Assembly: GCF_012940005.1 (NCBI RefSeq)
Contig: NZ_SPMX01000019.1
Coordinates: forward strand, 1 to 36,261
From: Candidatus Accumulibacter contiguus
GTDB taxonomy: Bacteria > Pseudomonadota > Gammaproteobacteria > Burkholderiales > Rhodocyclaceae
Direction of reading: 5' to 3'
Length of the DNA stretch: 36,261 bases
Shown: piece after piece, positions 29,704 through 36,261 of the stretch
How positions within the stretch are numbered: position 1 is the stretch's first letter
Layout of the letters: each line of letters begins with the position of its first letter
The notes under the pieces: model-generated
Seen by the model: the letters and a program-made list of their open reading frames with translations, nothing else
Databases searched by the model: none
Told to the model about the DNA's origin: nothing
Program-made: the position numbers and the translations under genes

Positions 29704-30060
29704 TCAACAGGTCACGTGAAACAGCCCGACGGTTCCACTTTTGGACTGATTGTAGGTCCTGATCGCTTCCGGTGTCGGCTGCAGGATGACGCGGCAGTGA
29801 TGATCGGCGAAGAATGCCGCCGCTTCCGGCGAGAGCTGCACGTTGCCATACTGCCCGGCGCCCAGCACCAAGGTGTCGCAGCCCTTTTCATAGACGTACT
29901 CTGCTTCGTCGCGTGAAATGGTGTGCGAGGTGCCGAAATACTGCTTCGAGAGCTTCTTCTTGCGCTTCTCCACCGCACCCGACAGGCGAATCACCACGTC
30001 GTACGCATAGATGGTGCCATCGATGCTGATGCTGCCAAATTCCGTGTGGTCGATCTTCAT
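29704..30060 (-). CDS. Mth938-like domain protein (AAMDC/DUF498 family)
   Basis: 118 residues from ATG 30060-30058, preceded by CGGAGAA. Family markers: FGSISIDGTIYAYDVVI near the start, KLSKQYFGTSHTIS, the loop DTLVLGAGQYGNVQLSP and a late VILQPTPEAIRTYNQ. Members are small single-domain alpha/beta proteins, some associated with respiratory complex I assembly in eukaryotes; in bacteria their task is unknown. Longer starts up to 30150 are open but add a low-complexity N-terminus not found in the family. It converges on the aceA terminator. Confidence 0.87.
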   Translation of the reverse strand: MKIDHTEFGSISIDGTIYAYDVVIRLSGAVEKRKKKLSKQYFGTSHTISRDEAEYVYEKGCDTLVLGAGQYGNVQLSPEAAAFFADHHCRVILQPTPEAIRTYNQSKSGTVGLFHVTC

Positions 30061-30415
30061 GAGCGTTCTCCGGGTAGCAGGGCGTTTTGTTAAAAGGTGG
30101 TCCTGAATGCCCGCCATCGTCGACGGTTTCCCTCCAGTTCCGTAACCCATTTATGGTACCTCAACCCGGTTCTCCGTCAGCAATCCGGGCATCATCGGCT
30201 TGCAGGGCCGGGTGCGCTTCTGATTCCATGACAGTCTGCATCTCGAAGCCGTCCAGGCGTCCCAACGTGATCGCATTTCTCAGATGTGACCCTGGCCTCA
30301 TTTGCCCCCATTTGCCCCTCTTTGAATCACACCCGCGTAACCCATTCCAGCGGCACGGCGATCTGCTAGCATGTACTCTCCCGATGTTCATCATCGCCAC
30401 CTGCTGCAACACGCC

Positions 30416-31501
30416 ATGACCATGATCACCTCCGCTTTCCTGCGCCGCCTTGCCGTCGCCGTTCTCCTGATGCTCGGCCTGCCGACCGTCATCGCGGCAC
30501 CGCCACTGCCGGGTGTCAGCGCCGAACTGCCGGCACTGGCCGCCGACCTGCGCGAACTGACGGTCTCCGGCGTTTCTTCGGGCGCTTACATGGCGGTACA
30601 GTTCCAGGTCGCGTATTCGCAACTGGTGCGTGGTGCCGGCATCATTGCCGGCGGACCGTATGACTGCGCCAAAGGTTCGATCCTGCGTGCGCTCAGCCGC
30701 TGCATGTCGCCGTCCTCCTGGGCAGAACTGCCGTCGGTCGCCGAACTGCGGGCACACGCCGAGGCACTGGCGCGCGCCGGCCACATCGATTCCCTCGAAC
30801 ATCTGCGCGACGACCGTGTCTGGCTGCTCTCCGGCGGCAAGGATGAGACCGTGCATACCGCAGTCGTCGAGCGGCTGGCGGCTTTCTACGCCGAGTGGCT
30901 ACCGCCGGCAGCGATTCGTTTCGTCCAGGTCCCCGAAGCCACGCACGCGATGATCTCGGTCGCCGATCGCGAGGCCAATCCCTGCAGCAGCATGCAGGCG
31001 CCGTTCATCAACCGTTGTGGCAATCTCGACGCCGCCGGTGAAATGCTCGCCCAGATGCTCGGTCCACTGCAAGCGACAGACGGAACAGCGCGTGGCGAAG
31101 TCCTGAGTTTCGATCAACGGCCTTTTGTCGACGGCCAGGCGATCGATGCGGGACTCGCCGACGAGGCGTACGTCTATGTGCCGCAGGCCTGCCGCAGCAC
31201 GCTCTGCCGGGTACATGTCGCTTTTCACGGCTGTCGCCAGAGCGCCACGCAGATCGGGCGACGCTTCGTCGATGGCGCCGGTTACAACGCCTGGGCAGAC
31301 AACAACCGCATCATCGTGCTCTACCCGCAGACCGTACCACGCCGCGGCCTCGCCTTCGGGTCCTGGAAATGGGTATACAACCCCTTGGGCTGTTGGGACT
31401 GGTGGGGCTATTCCGGCAGTGCTTACGCGACCCGTGACGGCCTGCAGATCGCTGCCGTGCGCGCCATGCTCAAACGCCTGGCAGCGCCGCGCCAGCGTTG
31501 A
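30416..31501 (+). CDS. Extracellular-type poly(3-hydroxybutyrate) depolymerase / feruloyl-esterase-like
   Basis: 361 residues. Signal peptide 1-28 (hydrophobic LAVAVLLMLGL, cleavage near VIAA-P). An alpha/beta hydrolase follows with lipase box GVSSG (Ser54), probable Asp143 in SGGKDETV and His177 in PEATHAM, then a second half with an AFHGCRQS oxyanion-type motif and aromatic C-terminus (KWVYNPLGCWDWWGYSG). The order matches LpqC/DepA-like PHB depolymerases that hydrolyse short-chain polyhydroxyalkanoate or its oligomers outside the cytoplasm. ATG 30416 chosen because it begins the signal peptide; ATG 30371 and 30422 are alternatives and no good ribosome site is seen. The stored intracellular polymer would not be reached by an exported enzyme. 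Confidence 0.85.
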   Translation: MTMITSAFLRRLAVAVLLMLGLPTVIAAPPLPGVSAELPALAADLRELTVSGVSSGAYMAVQFQVAYSQLVRGAGIIAGGPYDCAKGSILRALSRCMSPSSWAELPSVAELRAHAEALARAGHIDSLEHLRDDRVWLLSGGKDETVHTAVVERLAAFYAEWLPPAAIRFVQVPEATHAMISVADREANPCSSMQAPFINRCGNLDAAGEMLAQMLGPLQATDGTARGEVLSFDQRPFVDGQAIDAGLADEAYVYVPQACRSTLCRVHVAFHGCRQSATQIGRRFVDGAGYNAWADNNRIIVLYPQTVPRRGLAFGSWKWVYNPLGCWDWWGYSGSAYATRDGLQIAAVRAMLKRLAAPRQR

Positions 31502-31788
31502 CGGGACCCAGGTTTGGGGCATGACCAACACCGCAAGAACGAAAACCAGGGCGCGAGCGCCGGGCTGACGCCAAGAGCCGTCAAGGCGGGACGACTCTGC
31601 GCGGCGGCCGTCGCCCGGCTCAACGTGGCCCCCAGCCTGGGCGGCGACGAAGCTCGCGTCTTCTGGAGATTTGATCCACATCAGCAGGCGGCAAGGCAGA
31701 TTCCTGGCGCGTGCCGATGCGCGCGCTCCAGGAATTCCCGGTGCCGGTTCTGGCGCCGATCAAGGGCGGCGTGTGGCGCACCGTGTGC
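31502..31788. other. Gap with no recognised gene
   Basis: 287 bp between the depolymerase and the CopD-like gene. Only overlapping frames without homology or ribosome sites were seen. Several short GC-rich inverted sequences are present, none with a T tract. Confidence 0.4.
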
Positions 31789-32241
31789 CTAGGATCGAGA
31801 AAAGACGGCGATGGCCACCGTGCACAGCGCGAGCAGCAGATTGACGCCCACCAACTGGCGTATGGAATTCAGGGTTGCCGCCGCCATTGGCCAGGCGGCC
31901 GCGTCGCAATGCAATCGCAATCCGGGATAAACGATGCCGTAGGCGAAGGCGAAAACACCGGCCATGGTCAGACCAAGACCGGCCATGAGGTGCCAGCCAA
32001 GCGGTGCCGACTGGAAGCCGGTTTGGGCAAGCATCGTGAAGCCGCTGACCAGGACCAGGGTCACGGCATAGGCGGCGACCCGGAAAAAGCGCTTGAGCGT
32101 GGCGACCCAGAGGGGCAAACGTTGTGGTGGGTCAAGAACCTGGGCGGCGGCGGGACGAAGACAGAAGTAGGCGAAAAACATTCCGCCCACCCAGGCGATG
32201 ACGCCAAAGAAATGCACAAGGACCAGGACGGATCGGAACAT
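31789..32241 (-). CDS. CopD-like four-helix membrane protein
   Basis: 150 residues with four hydrophobic helices: VLVLVHFFGVIAWVGGMFFA (about 5-25), FRVAAYAVTLVLVSGFTML (about 53-71), LMAGLGLTMAGVFAFAYGIV (about 85-105) and QLVGVNLLLALCTVAIAVF (about 129-147). His10 in helix one and WVGG are typical of the CopD / DUF families of copper-associated or heme-related small membrane proteins. ATG 32241-32239; weak ribosome site. No copper genes lie nearby, so the metal link is unsupported. The stretch behind it begins the worn right arm. Confidence 0.75.
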   Translation of the reverse strand: MFRSVLVLVHFFGVIAWVGGMFFAYFCLRPAAAQVLDPPQRLPLWVATLKRFFRVAAYAVTLVLVSGFTMLAQTGFQSAPLGWHLMAGLGLTMAGVFAFAYGIVYPGLRLHCDAAAWPMAAATLNSIRQLVGVNLLLALCTVAIAVFSRS

Positions 32242-32677
32242 GTCGTCGAGTCTCTATCAGAACCTGCGGGCGGCCTCTCTCCGGACGGAAGCCGCGTTGC
32301 GCGCCGGCGAGAGAGAGGAAGAGCCGCAGAGCCTAACATGGATCGGGGTCGACCGAGCGAACGAGAAAAGACCGGTCGGTCGACGGTCCGGGCGGGCGCT
32401 GGCCCCGGCACGGGCTCAGCGCCCGGCGGCGGCCAGGCGGTCGAGCAGCAGCAGGATTTCGGCGGAAAGGCTGTAGTCGAGTCCCGGCGCGTCGGCGAGC
32501 GACGCGCTGCGCTCGCCGGCGACGACGGCTTGCAGCGCGGTGACGAAGGGCGGCAGCCAGGCGGGTGGGTCGGGCAGGCCGGCGAGTTGCGCGAGCCGCG
32601 CGTTGGCGGTAGTGGTTTTAACAGCGAGCAGCAAATGAGCAATTTCGGCAGCCCACTTTCCACCGTGGGTGTCTCTC

Positions 32678-32809
32678 TCGCCTCCGTCGCGGCGGTAAGC
32701 GAGGTACGCGTCGCGTGCCTGAAGGTCGGCAGCTCCATCCGCGTCAGCGCGGCAGCCATTTCGCCTCCGTCGCGGCGGTAGGCGAGGTACGCGTCGCGTG
32801 CCTGAAGGT
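32678..32809. repeat. 83-bp duplication-insertion in the TPR pseudogene
   Basis: A 49-nt segment at 32678-32726 recurs at 32761-32809 with one mismatch (period 83 bp). The 34 bases between belong to a 39-nt segment (32726-32764) that is identical to 33495-33533 in the same gene. Both copies of the 49-nt unit encode LQARDAYLAYRRDGGE. Removing 83 bp restores the TPR frame to the C-terminal frame. Confidence 0.85.
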
Positions 32810-33494
32810 GTGCTTGGCGTGCCTCGCTGGCGCGCCTGTCGTCGTTCTCGATGTTGGCAAGAATGGCCCAGCTTGTCCACGGCTCGACGGCGTGGCCGAG
32901 GCCGCGCTTGCACTCGATCGCGCGTTCGATCTCGTAACGCGCTTCCTTACGGCGGCCGAGGCGGCGTAGCGTCTCGGCGAGATTATTGCGTGTGGCGCCT
33001 TCGCCAGCCACATCGCGTAGCGCGACAAAACGCTCAGCCGCCTGCCGGAAGTGGGTGACGCCGTCTTCGTGAAGGCCAAGGACTTTGGTGTAGAGAACGC
33101 CCAACTGATTCAAGGTCTTCGCCTGCAAGGCGACGCCATTGTCATCGTGCTGCTGTACGCTGATCGCCAGTGACTGGCGGTACGCGTCTTCGGCGGCCTC
33201 ACCATTGCTGGCTTCCTGGTGGACGATCCCGATTTCATGCCAGGAGTTGGCTACCGACCCCGCTTCGCCGAGTGCCGTGAAGCGCTCGCGCGCCTCGCTC
33301 CACGCGGCGAGCGCTTCCGGGAAGCGGCGTTGCCGCAGCCGAACGGTGCCTAATTGGCTCTTGTTGACAGCGACGTCACGTTTGGCGTGCCGTTGTTCGG
33401 CGAGGGAAATCGCCTGTTCATAAGCCTGCGCCGCTTCGTCAAAGCATCCGAGGTTGGTAAGGCAGTTGGCCCGCTTCGAGCAGCACCATCAAGT

Positions 33495-33533
33495 TCGGCA
33501 GCTCCATCCGCGTCAGCGCGGCAGCCATTTCGC
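33495..33533. repeat. 39-nt donor copy of the internal repeat
   Basis: Identical to 32726-32764. On the minus strand it encodes EMAAALTRMELPN-type sequence, which here sits in its proper place behind the winged-helix region, so this is taken as the original and the copy at 32726 as the transplanted one. Confidence 0.8.
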
Positions 33534-34013
33534 TTTTCCGGTGCTGCTCGCGGACCAGGAACCCGGCATACTGCCCATCGCCGTGGTCCAGCGCTCCGCG
33601 AGCGCCGCGCGCGCCGCCGGTTCCAGTTGCGCGGCGAGATACAGGCATAGCGCCAGGTTCAGGCTGAGATGATTGTACGCTTCGGCGGTGGCCAGCCCGC
33701 TGGCGACCAGCGCTTCGCCAAAGGCCTGCACCTCGGCCGGCTGCCAGCCGGTCATGTCCCGCAACACGCTGAGGTCGACCGCGCCATGGAAGACGCCGAG
33801 CACCAACGCGCGTTCGCGTAGCGCCGGCGGCAGCCGGCGCAGCGACAGTTTCGACGCTGGCGAGCAGCGAGTGCTCGCGTTGCCCTGGGAAGCGCCGCTC
33901 CATGGCTTTGATCAGTTCGACCAGCTGGCGAGACGAGCACCAGCACGCCCGACGAGCGGTCGATCGCGGCGCGGATCATCGATTCGAGCGGGTCGCCGCC
34001 GTGAAACGTGCGC

Positions 34014-34033
34014 GAGTCGATCGTCAGCGACGT
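34014..34033. repeat. 20-nt direct repeat, copy 1 (inside the TIR remnant)
   Basis: Identical 20 bases occur at 34926-34945 in the same orientation, 912 bp away. On the minus strand both encode TSLTIDS of the TIR domain. The HigBA-like module lies between them. Confidence 0.8.
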
Positions 34034-34241
34034 GTCGAGCTCGGCCAGCGCCCTGCGCAACTGGCGGACGATGCCGTCGTCGCCGCTGCTGTGCGAGAGG
34101 AAGTAGGTCGGGGAAGATATCAGCGTCGAAGGCCTGTTGGCGGGACGAGCCTCCGGCGAGAGTCAGAGCTCGTTCAAAAAATGGTTGGCCGCACGAGCAT
34201 CGCGCCCGGCGGCACATGAGTAAGACGGCCTGCGGCGAAGC

Positions 34242-34565
34242 TCACGCTTCGCTCAACTCCTGCGACAACTCAGGATGTTTGACGATCAGGCGCAACAGGC
34301 ACAACACCGCGCCCGGCGGCGCAAAGCGTCCTTGTTCCCAGTCGCGCAGCGTCGCCACCGGGGTTCCGATGCGCTCGGCGAATGCCGCTTGCGACAGGCC
34401 GGACTGCTTCCGCGCCTGGCGGACCAGAATTTGTTCGCGCGTCGTAACCCGCCCCATCCCGTCCCTCGCCTCGGCAAGCGCCTGCCACAGGTCCGGCAGC
34501 GCTTCACCGGCATCGGCCTCGATAGCCGTCGCCACCTTGTCAACGTCCATTCCCGTACTCTCCAT
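34242..34565 (-). CDS. HigA-like antitoxin (XRE helix-turn-helix)
   Basis: 107 residues, ATG 34565-34563, one nt after the toxin stop. The N-terminal half has ALPDLWQALAEARDGMGRV; residues about 48-100 form an XRE helix-turn-helix (QARKQSGLSQAAFAERIG, VATLRDWEQGRFAPPG). It should bind the toxin and repress the shared promoter through the palindrome at 34874-34890. Toxin-first order is characteristic of HigBA modules. The closing peptide KHPELSQELSEA is acidic. A second ATG (34550) lies closer to the HTH. Confidence 0.88.
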   Translation of the reverse strand: MESTGMDVDKVATAIEADAGEALPDLWQALAEARDGMGRVTTREQILVRQARKQSGLSQAAFAERIGTPVATLRDWEQGRFAPPGAVLCLLRLIVKHPELSQELSEA

Positions 34566-34566
34566 C

Positions 34567-34863
34567 TCACACCACCTTGTCGATTTCGGCGGGCAGCATG
34601 TTGCTACGTTCCGCCTTGCCATACGCCGCCACCAGCAGCACGACTTCCCGCGCACTCAGATTGAAGTAGATCACCCGCACCCCGCCAGACTTGCCAGATC
34701 CGGCACGGCTCCAGCGAACCTTGCGCGCGCCATCCGCACCAGGGATCACGTCCCCGGCGAGCGGATTCGCGGCAATCCAGTCGATGAAGTCCAGTCGCTC
34801 GTCTTCTGACCACAGCTTCGCGGCCTGTCTCTGGAATGTCGGGGTTTCGATCACCGTGCGCAT
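34567..34863 (-). CDS. HigB/RelE-family toxin
   Basis: 98 residues, ATG 34863-34861. The RelE/ParE fold shows as MRTVIETPTFQRQAAKLWSEDER, then DFIDWIAANPLAGDVIPGADGARKVRW and a C-terminal VRVIYFNLSAREVVLLVAAYGKAE. Family members cut mRNA at the ribosome. It is followed at once by the XRE antitoxin. A longer start (34893) would run through the palindrome and promoter, so it is rejected. The module lies between two pieces of the decayed TIR gene. Confidence 0.88.
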   Translation of the reverse strand: MRTVIETPTFQRQAAKLWSEDERLDFIDWIAANPLAGDVIPGADGARKVRWSRAGSGKSGGVRVIYFNLSAREVVLLVAAYGKAERSNMLPAEIDKVV

Positions 34864-34870
34864 GTCTTGA

Positions 34871-34898
34871 ACTCTACGGGTTTCCCGTAGCATGTCAA
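34871..34898 (-). promoter_or_regulatory. Promoter and operator of the HigBA module
   Basis: On the minus strand a perfect -35 TTGACA (34898-34893), 16 nt, and -10 TAGAGT (34876-34871). The spacer contains the palindrome CTACGGGTTTCCCGTAG (34874-34890), seven-base arms around TTT (reads AAA on the minus strand), which would let the antitoxin block RNA polymerase. The toxin ATG is 8 nt below the -10, so transcripts would be nearly leaderless. Confidence 0.7.
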
Positions 34899-34925
34899 GG
34901 CAGGCCTCCAGCTGCGAAGGATCAA

Positions 34926-34960
34926 GAGTCGATCGTCAGCGACGTATCCAGTCCTGGCCG
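34926..34960 (-). pseudogene. Short echo of the TIR domain
   Basis: Minus-strand sequence encodes GLDTSLTIDS then stops. It matches the TIR remnant (ELDTSLTIDS at about 34014-34043) over 26 nt with three mismatches, 20 of them in an unbroken run. It is too short for a gene and marks either a second TIR copy or the far edge of an insertion. Confidence 0.65.
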
Positions 34961-35028
34961 AAGCAGCGGCGGCCAGTGATGGCGACCGCCAACGCTCCTT
35001 TGACCCACCCATCGGGCTTGCCCGGCGC

Positions 35029-35433
35029 TCAGCTTGCCCAGTTCTCGACCTGCAACCCCGGGATGCGCGAAAAATCCGCCGGGTTGGCCGTAATCAGCGT
35101 CGCCTGCACGGCCAGTGCGTGTGCGCCGATCAGCTTGTCCAGCGCATTGCGCGTGCGTTGCGGGTCGGCCAGGCGAACGGCGGCGTAAGCGCGCGCGGCG
35201 GCGGCATCGAAGGGCAGCACCACGAGGTCGTTGAGCACCGCGTCGAGGGCCGCACGACGCGCTGCGCCGTCGCCGCCTGCCACGATGACGCCGAATTCGA
35301 GTTCCGCCAGGCTGATCGCCGAGAGCAGCAAGTCGCCGAAATAGCACTCGCTCAAATGCCTGGCAAGCGCCGGATTCCCCTGCATGGCATGGATGCAGAT
35401 GCTCGTGTCGAGCAGGTAACGCACCGCTTTCAT
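35029..35433 (-). CDS. VapC-like PIN-domain toxin
   Basis: 134 residues from ATG 35433-35431, overlapping the vapB stop (ATGA). PIN nuclease residues: Asp9 in YLLDTSICIHAM, Glu44 in SLAELEFGV, Asp99 in RNALDKLIGAHAL and Asn117/Asp120 in ITANPADFSRI. VapC toxins cut tRNA or rRNA with Mg2+. Arrangement and motifs match the chromosomal VapBC type with an AbrB-like antitoxin. Upstream coupling favours this start over the earlier ATG at 35478. Confidence 0.92.
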   Translation of the reverse strand: MKAVRYLLDTSICIHAMQGNPALARHLSECYFGDLLLSAISLAELEFGVIVAGGDGAARRAALDAVLNDLVVLPFDAAAARAYAAVRLADPQRTRNALDKLIGAHALAVQATLITANPADFSRIPGLQVENWAS

Positions 35434-35714
35434 CCCGGCTCGCCATTTCCGGCTTTGGCGGCGCCCCATGTTCCCCAATCGCGCTCAAGCTCCTCGCCCG
35501 CATCGGGACGTTGGCCATCCGGAAACCATCCCAATGCGCCCATCGCCGAAAAGCTGTCAGCCAGGCCGGTGAGCCGGCGCAACGCCGGCCGGATCAGCAA
35601 GTCCCCTCCGGGCGTCGCTTCGATCTCGACCTCCTTCACTCCCGGTGGCAATTGCAGCTCCACCGGAATGCGCACCGCTTGCGAATTCCCGCTTTTGAAC
35701 ACCCGTGTCCGCAT
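35430..35714 (-). CDS. VapB-like AbrB/SpoVT antitoxin
   Basis: 94 residues from ATG 35714-35712, supported by AGGAG eight nt upstream. The swapped-hairpin AbrB domain is at the start: MRTRVFKSGNSQAVRIPVEL, then EVEIEATPGGDLLIRP. The second half (DSFSAMGALGWFPDG, EELERDW) is the toxin-binding tail. A TATATA with flanking GTATATAC palindrome lies just upstream (about 35730-35740) and may be the -10 and operator. It is coupled to VapC by ATGA. Confidence 0.92.
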   Translation of the reverse strand: MRTRVFKSGNSQAVRIPVELQLPPGVKEVEIEATPGGDLLIRPALRRLTGLADSFSAMGALGWFPDGQRPDAGEELERDWGTWGAAKAGNGEPG

Positions 35715-35916
35715 TCGTCGCTCCTGTATATACCGTGCGCACATGGTACTCCTTTGCCAGGATGAGTATTCCTGCGATCGAAATTGGGGTTCCCTTTGCT
35801 CGATTCGGACGGGTCAAAGAGGAAGCTCTGCCCGTCGTGCAGCAGGCGGCCCCAGGCAGCGGGCTGTTCTCAGGGCCAGCAAAACAAGCCACTGCGGTAG
35901 TTGTTCGGAATCTTAA

Positions 35917-36261
35917 TTCTACATTAACAGATTCTAATGGCATTTTTGGGTGCTGGCGGCTGCCTTCGGTAGGCGCTGTCGCGGGCGCTTTGTCGCCGTG
36001 CATGACGCTCGGCGATGATTCGCACGAGGTCTTCGCGACCGTGAATCTTCACCGGGAGCTGCGCCACGAGCATGTCGACGACATCGGCACAGGACAGTAA
36101 CTCGGCGTAGGGTGAGTGTTGCCGCCGCTCCTTGACGAGAAAGAGTAGTGCAACGCAGACGAGCGCCATGTGGTTGTACCAAGCCCGCCACTTGCGTACC
36201 TGGTAGTCGGCCATCCCACAGCAACCTTTCGCATTCTCGAAGGCGCGCTCGATGAAGTGGC
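35917..36261 (-). mobile_element. 3' end of an IS701-like insertion sequence, right copy (inverted)
   Basis: Reverse complement of 21-365. The match ends at 35917, where the flank changes to sequence without homology. The 170 bp between this end and vapB (35745-35916) hold no recognised gene. Confidence 0.85.
35924..36261 (-). pseudogene. IS701-like transposase, C-terminal fragment (right copy)
   Basis: Same protein end as on the left: MADYQVRKWRAWYNHM to IRIC, stop 35926-35924. No difference between the two copies was noted over the shared 96-residue frame, so the transpositions or the rearrangement are recent. The frame leaves the window at 36261. Confidence 0.75.

Larger units (their letters stand above)
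32416..34165 (-). pseudogene. Decayed TIR-STAND(NB-ARC)-TPR gene
   Basis: Read on the minus strand, four blocks of one large protein survive. (1) TIR domain, about 34122-33927: PTYFLSHSSGDDGIVRQLR, then TFHGGDPLESMI and SGVLVLVS; it ends before the helix with the catalytic Glu, and no ATG, GTG or TTG lies between an in-frame TGA and the domain. (2) Directly joined, the winged-helix part after an NB-ARC ATPase, 33925-33480: ELIKAMERRFPGQREHSLLASVE, RRLPPALRERALVLGVFHG; it has one-base shifts near 33850 and 33585. (3) TPR block, about 33475-32765: NLGCFDEAAQAYEQAISLAEQ and ALQAKTLNQLGVLYTK. (4) C-terminus to TGA 32418-32416. The NTPase core is wholly lost. Such proteins are NLR-like signalling ATPases, several of them antiphage. 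Confidence 0.78.

Noticed and set aside
30416-30440. Start MTMITS of the depolymerase as cloning-vector lacZ sequence
   Set aside because: Similarity ends after six residues and the following sequence is a normal signal peptide.
32678-33533. Repeats of 39 and 49 nt as a CRISPR-like or tandem array
   Set aside because: Only two copies each, all within the reading frame of one degraded TPR gene.
35119-35916. 265-codon plus-strand frame over the VapBC genes
   Set aside because: Antisense to two well-supported TA genes, no motif or ribosome site.

Overview
The window looks like part of the chromosome of a GC-rich betaproteobacterium. The best fit is the Rhodocyclales / Candidatus Accumulibacter type of activated-sludge organism. 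This is an inference from gene content: a PEP-CTERM/exopolysaccharide (prs) cluster, a PPK2 fragment, an extracellular-type PHB depolymerase and isocitrate lyase. I saw no rRNA, tRNA or CRISPR.

Layout. Both ends are cut inside the 3' part of the same IS701-like transposase gene, in inverted orientation (345 bp matching, 21-365 and 35917-36261), so the window probably stops where an assembly met this repeat. The left copy interrupts a PPK2 polyphosphate kinase gene just after its Walker A motif. A broken class III adenylate cyclase lies next to it. Then comes a plus-strand PEP-CTERM surface protein (1628-2455) behind a well-matched sigma-54 (-24/-12) promoter.

From 16762 down to 2467 nine genes run on the minus strand, several with ATGA or TGATG overlaps. 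In transcription order they are: O-antigen-ligase-like protein, polyprenyl glycosylphosphotransferase, PrsK histidine kinase (frameshifted in a run of eight A), PrsR sigma-54 activator, PrsT TPR lipoprotein, TviB-like UDP-sugar dehydrogenase, TviC-like epimerase, lytic transglycosylase and S1C serine protease. Together they fit synthesis, control and export of an exopolysaccharide with an N-acetylhexosaminuronic acid precursor. PrsR is the natural candidate to drive the sigma-54 promoter of the PEP-CTERM protein. The exosortase itself is not in the window.

The middle (17-32 kb) holds mostly conserved genes: an NfeD-stomatin pair with a 47-residue membrane protein, a HIT protein, a patatin-like protein with altered active-site motifs, the NAD(P)HX repair enzyme, an erythromycin-esterase-like protein, a very large DEDD-RecQ-UvrD helicase that carries an internal deletion, isocitrate lyase with a clear promoter, palindrome and terminator, an Mth938-like protein, a PHB depolymerase and a CopD-like membrane protein.

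The right arm (32.4-36.26 kb) is a worn accessory region: a decayed TIR-STAND-TPR gene with large deletions, two single-base frameshifts and an 83-bp duplication; a HigBA-like and a VapBC-like toxin-antitoxin module; a short echo of the TIR gene; and the second IS end. The most interesting items are the damaged helicase fusion, the TIR-STAND-TPR remnant, the sigma-54/PrsKR link and the homopolymer break in prsK.
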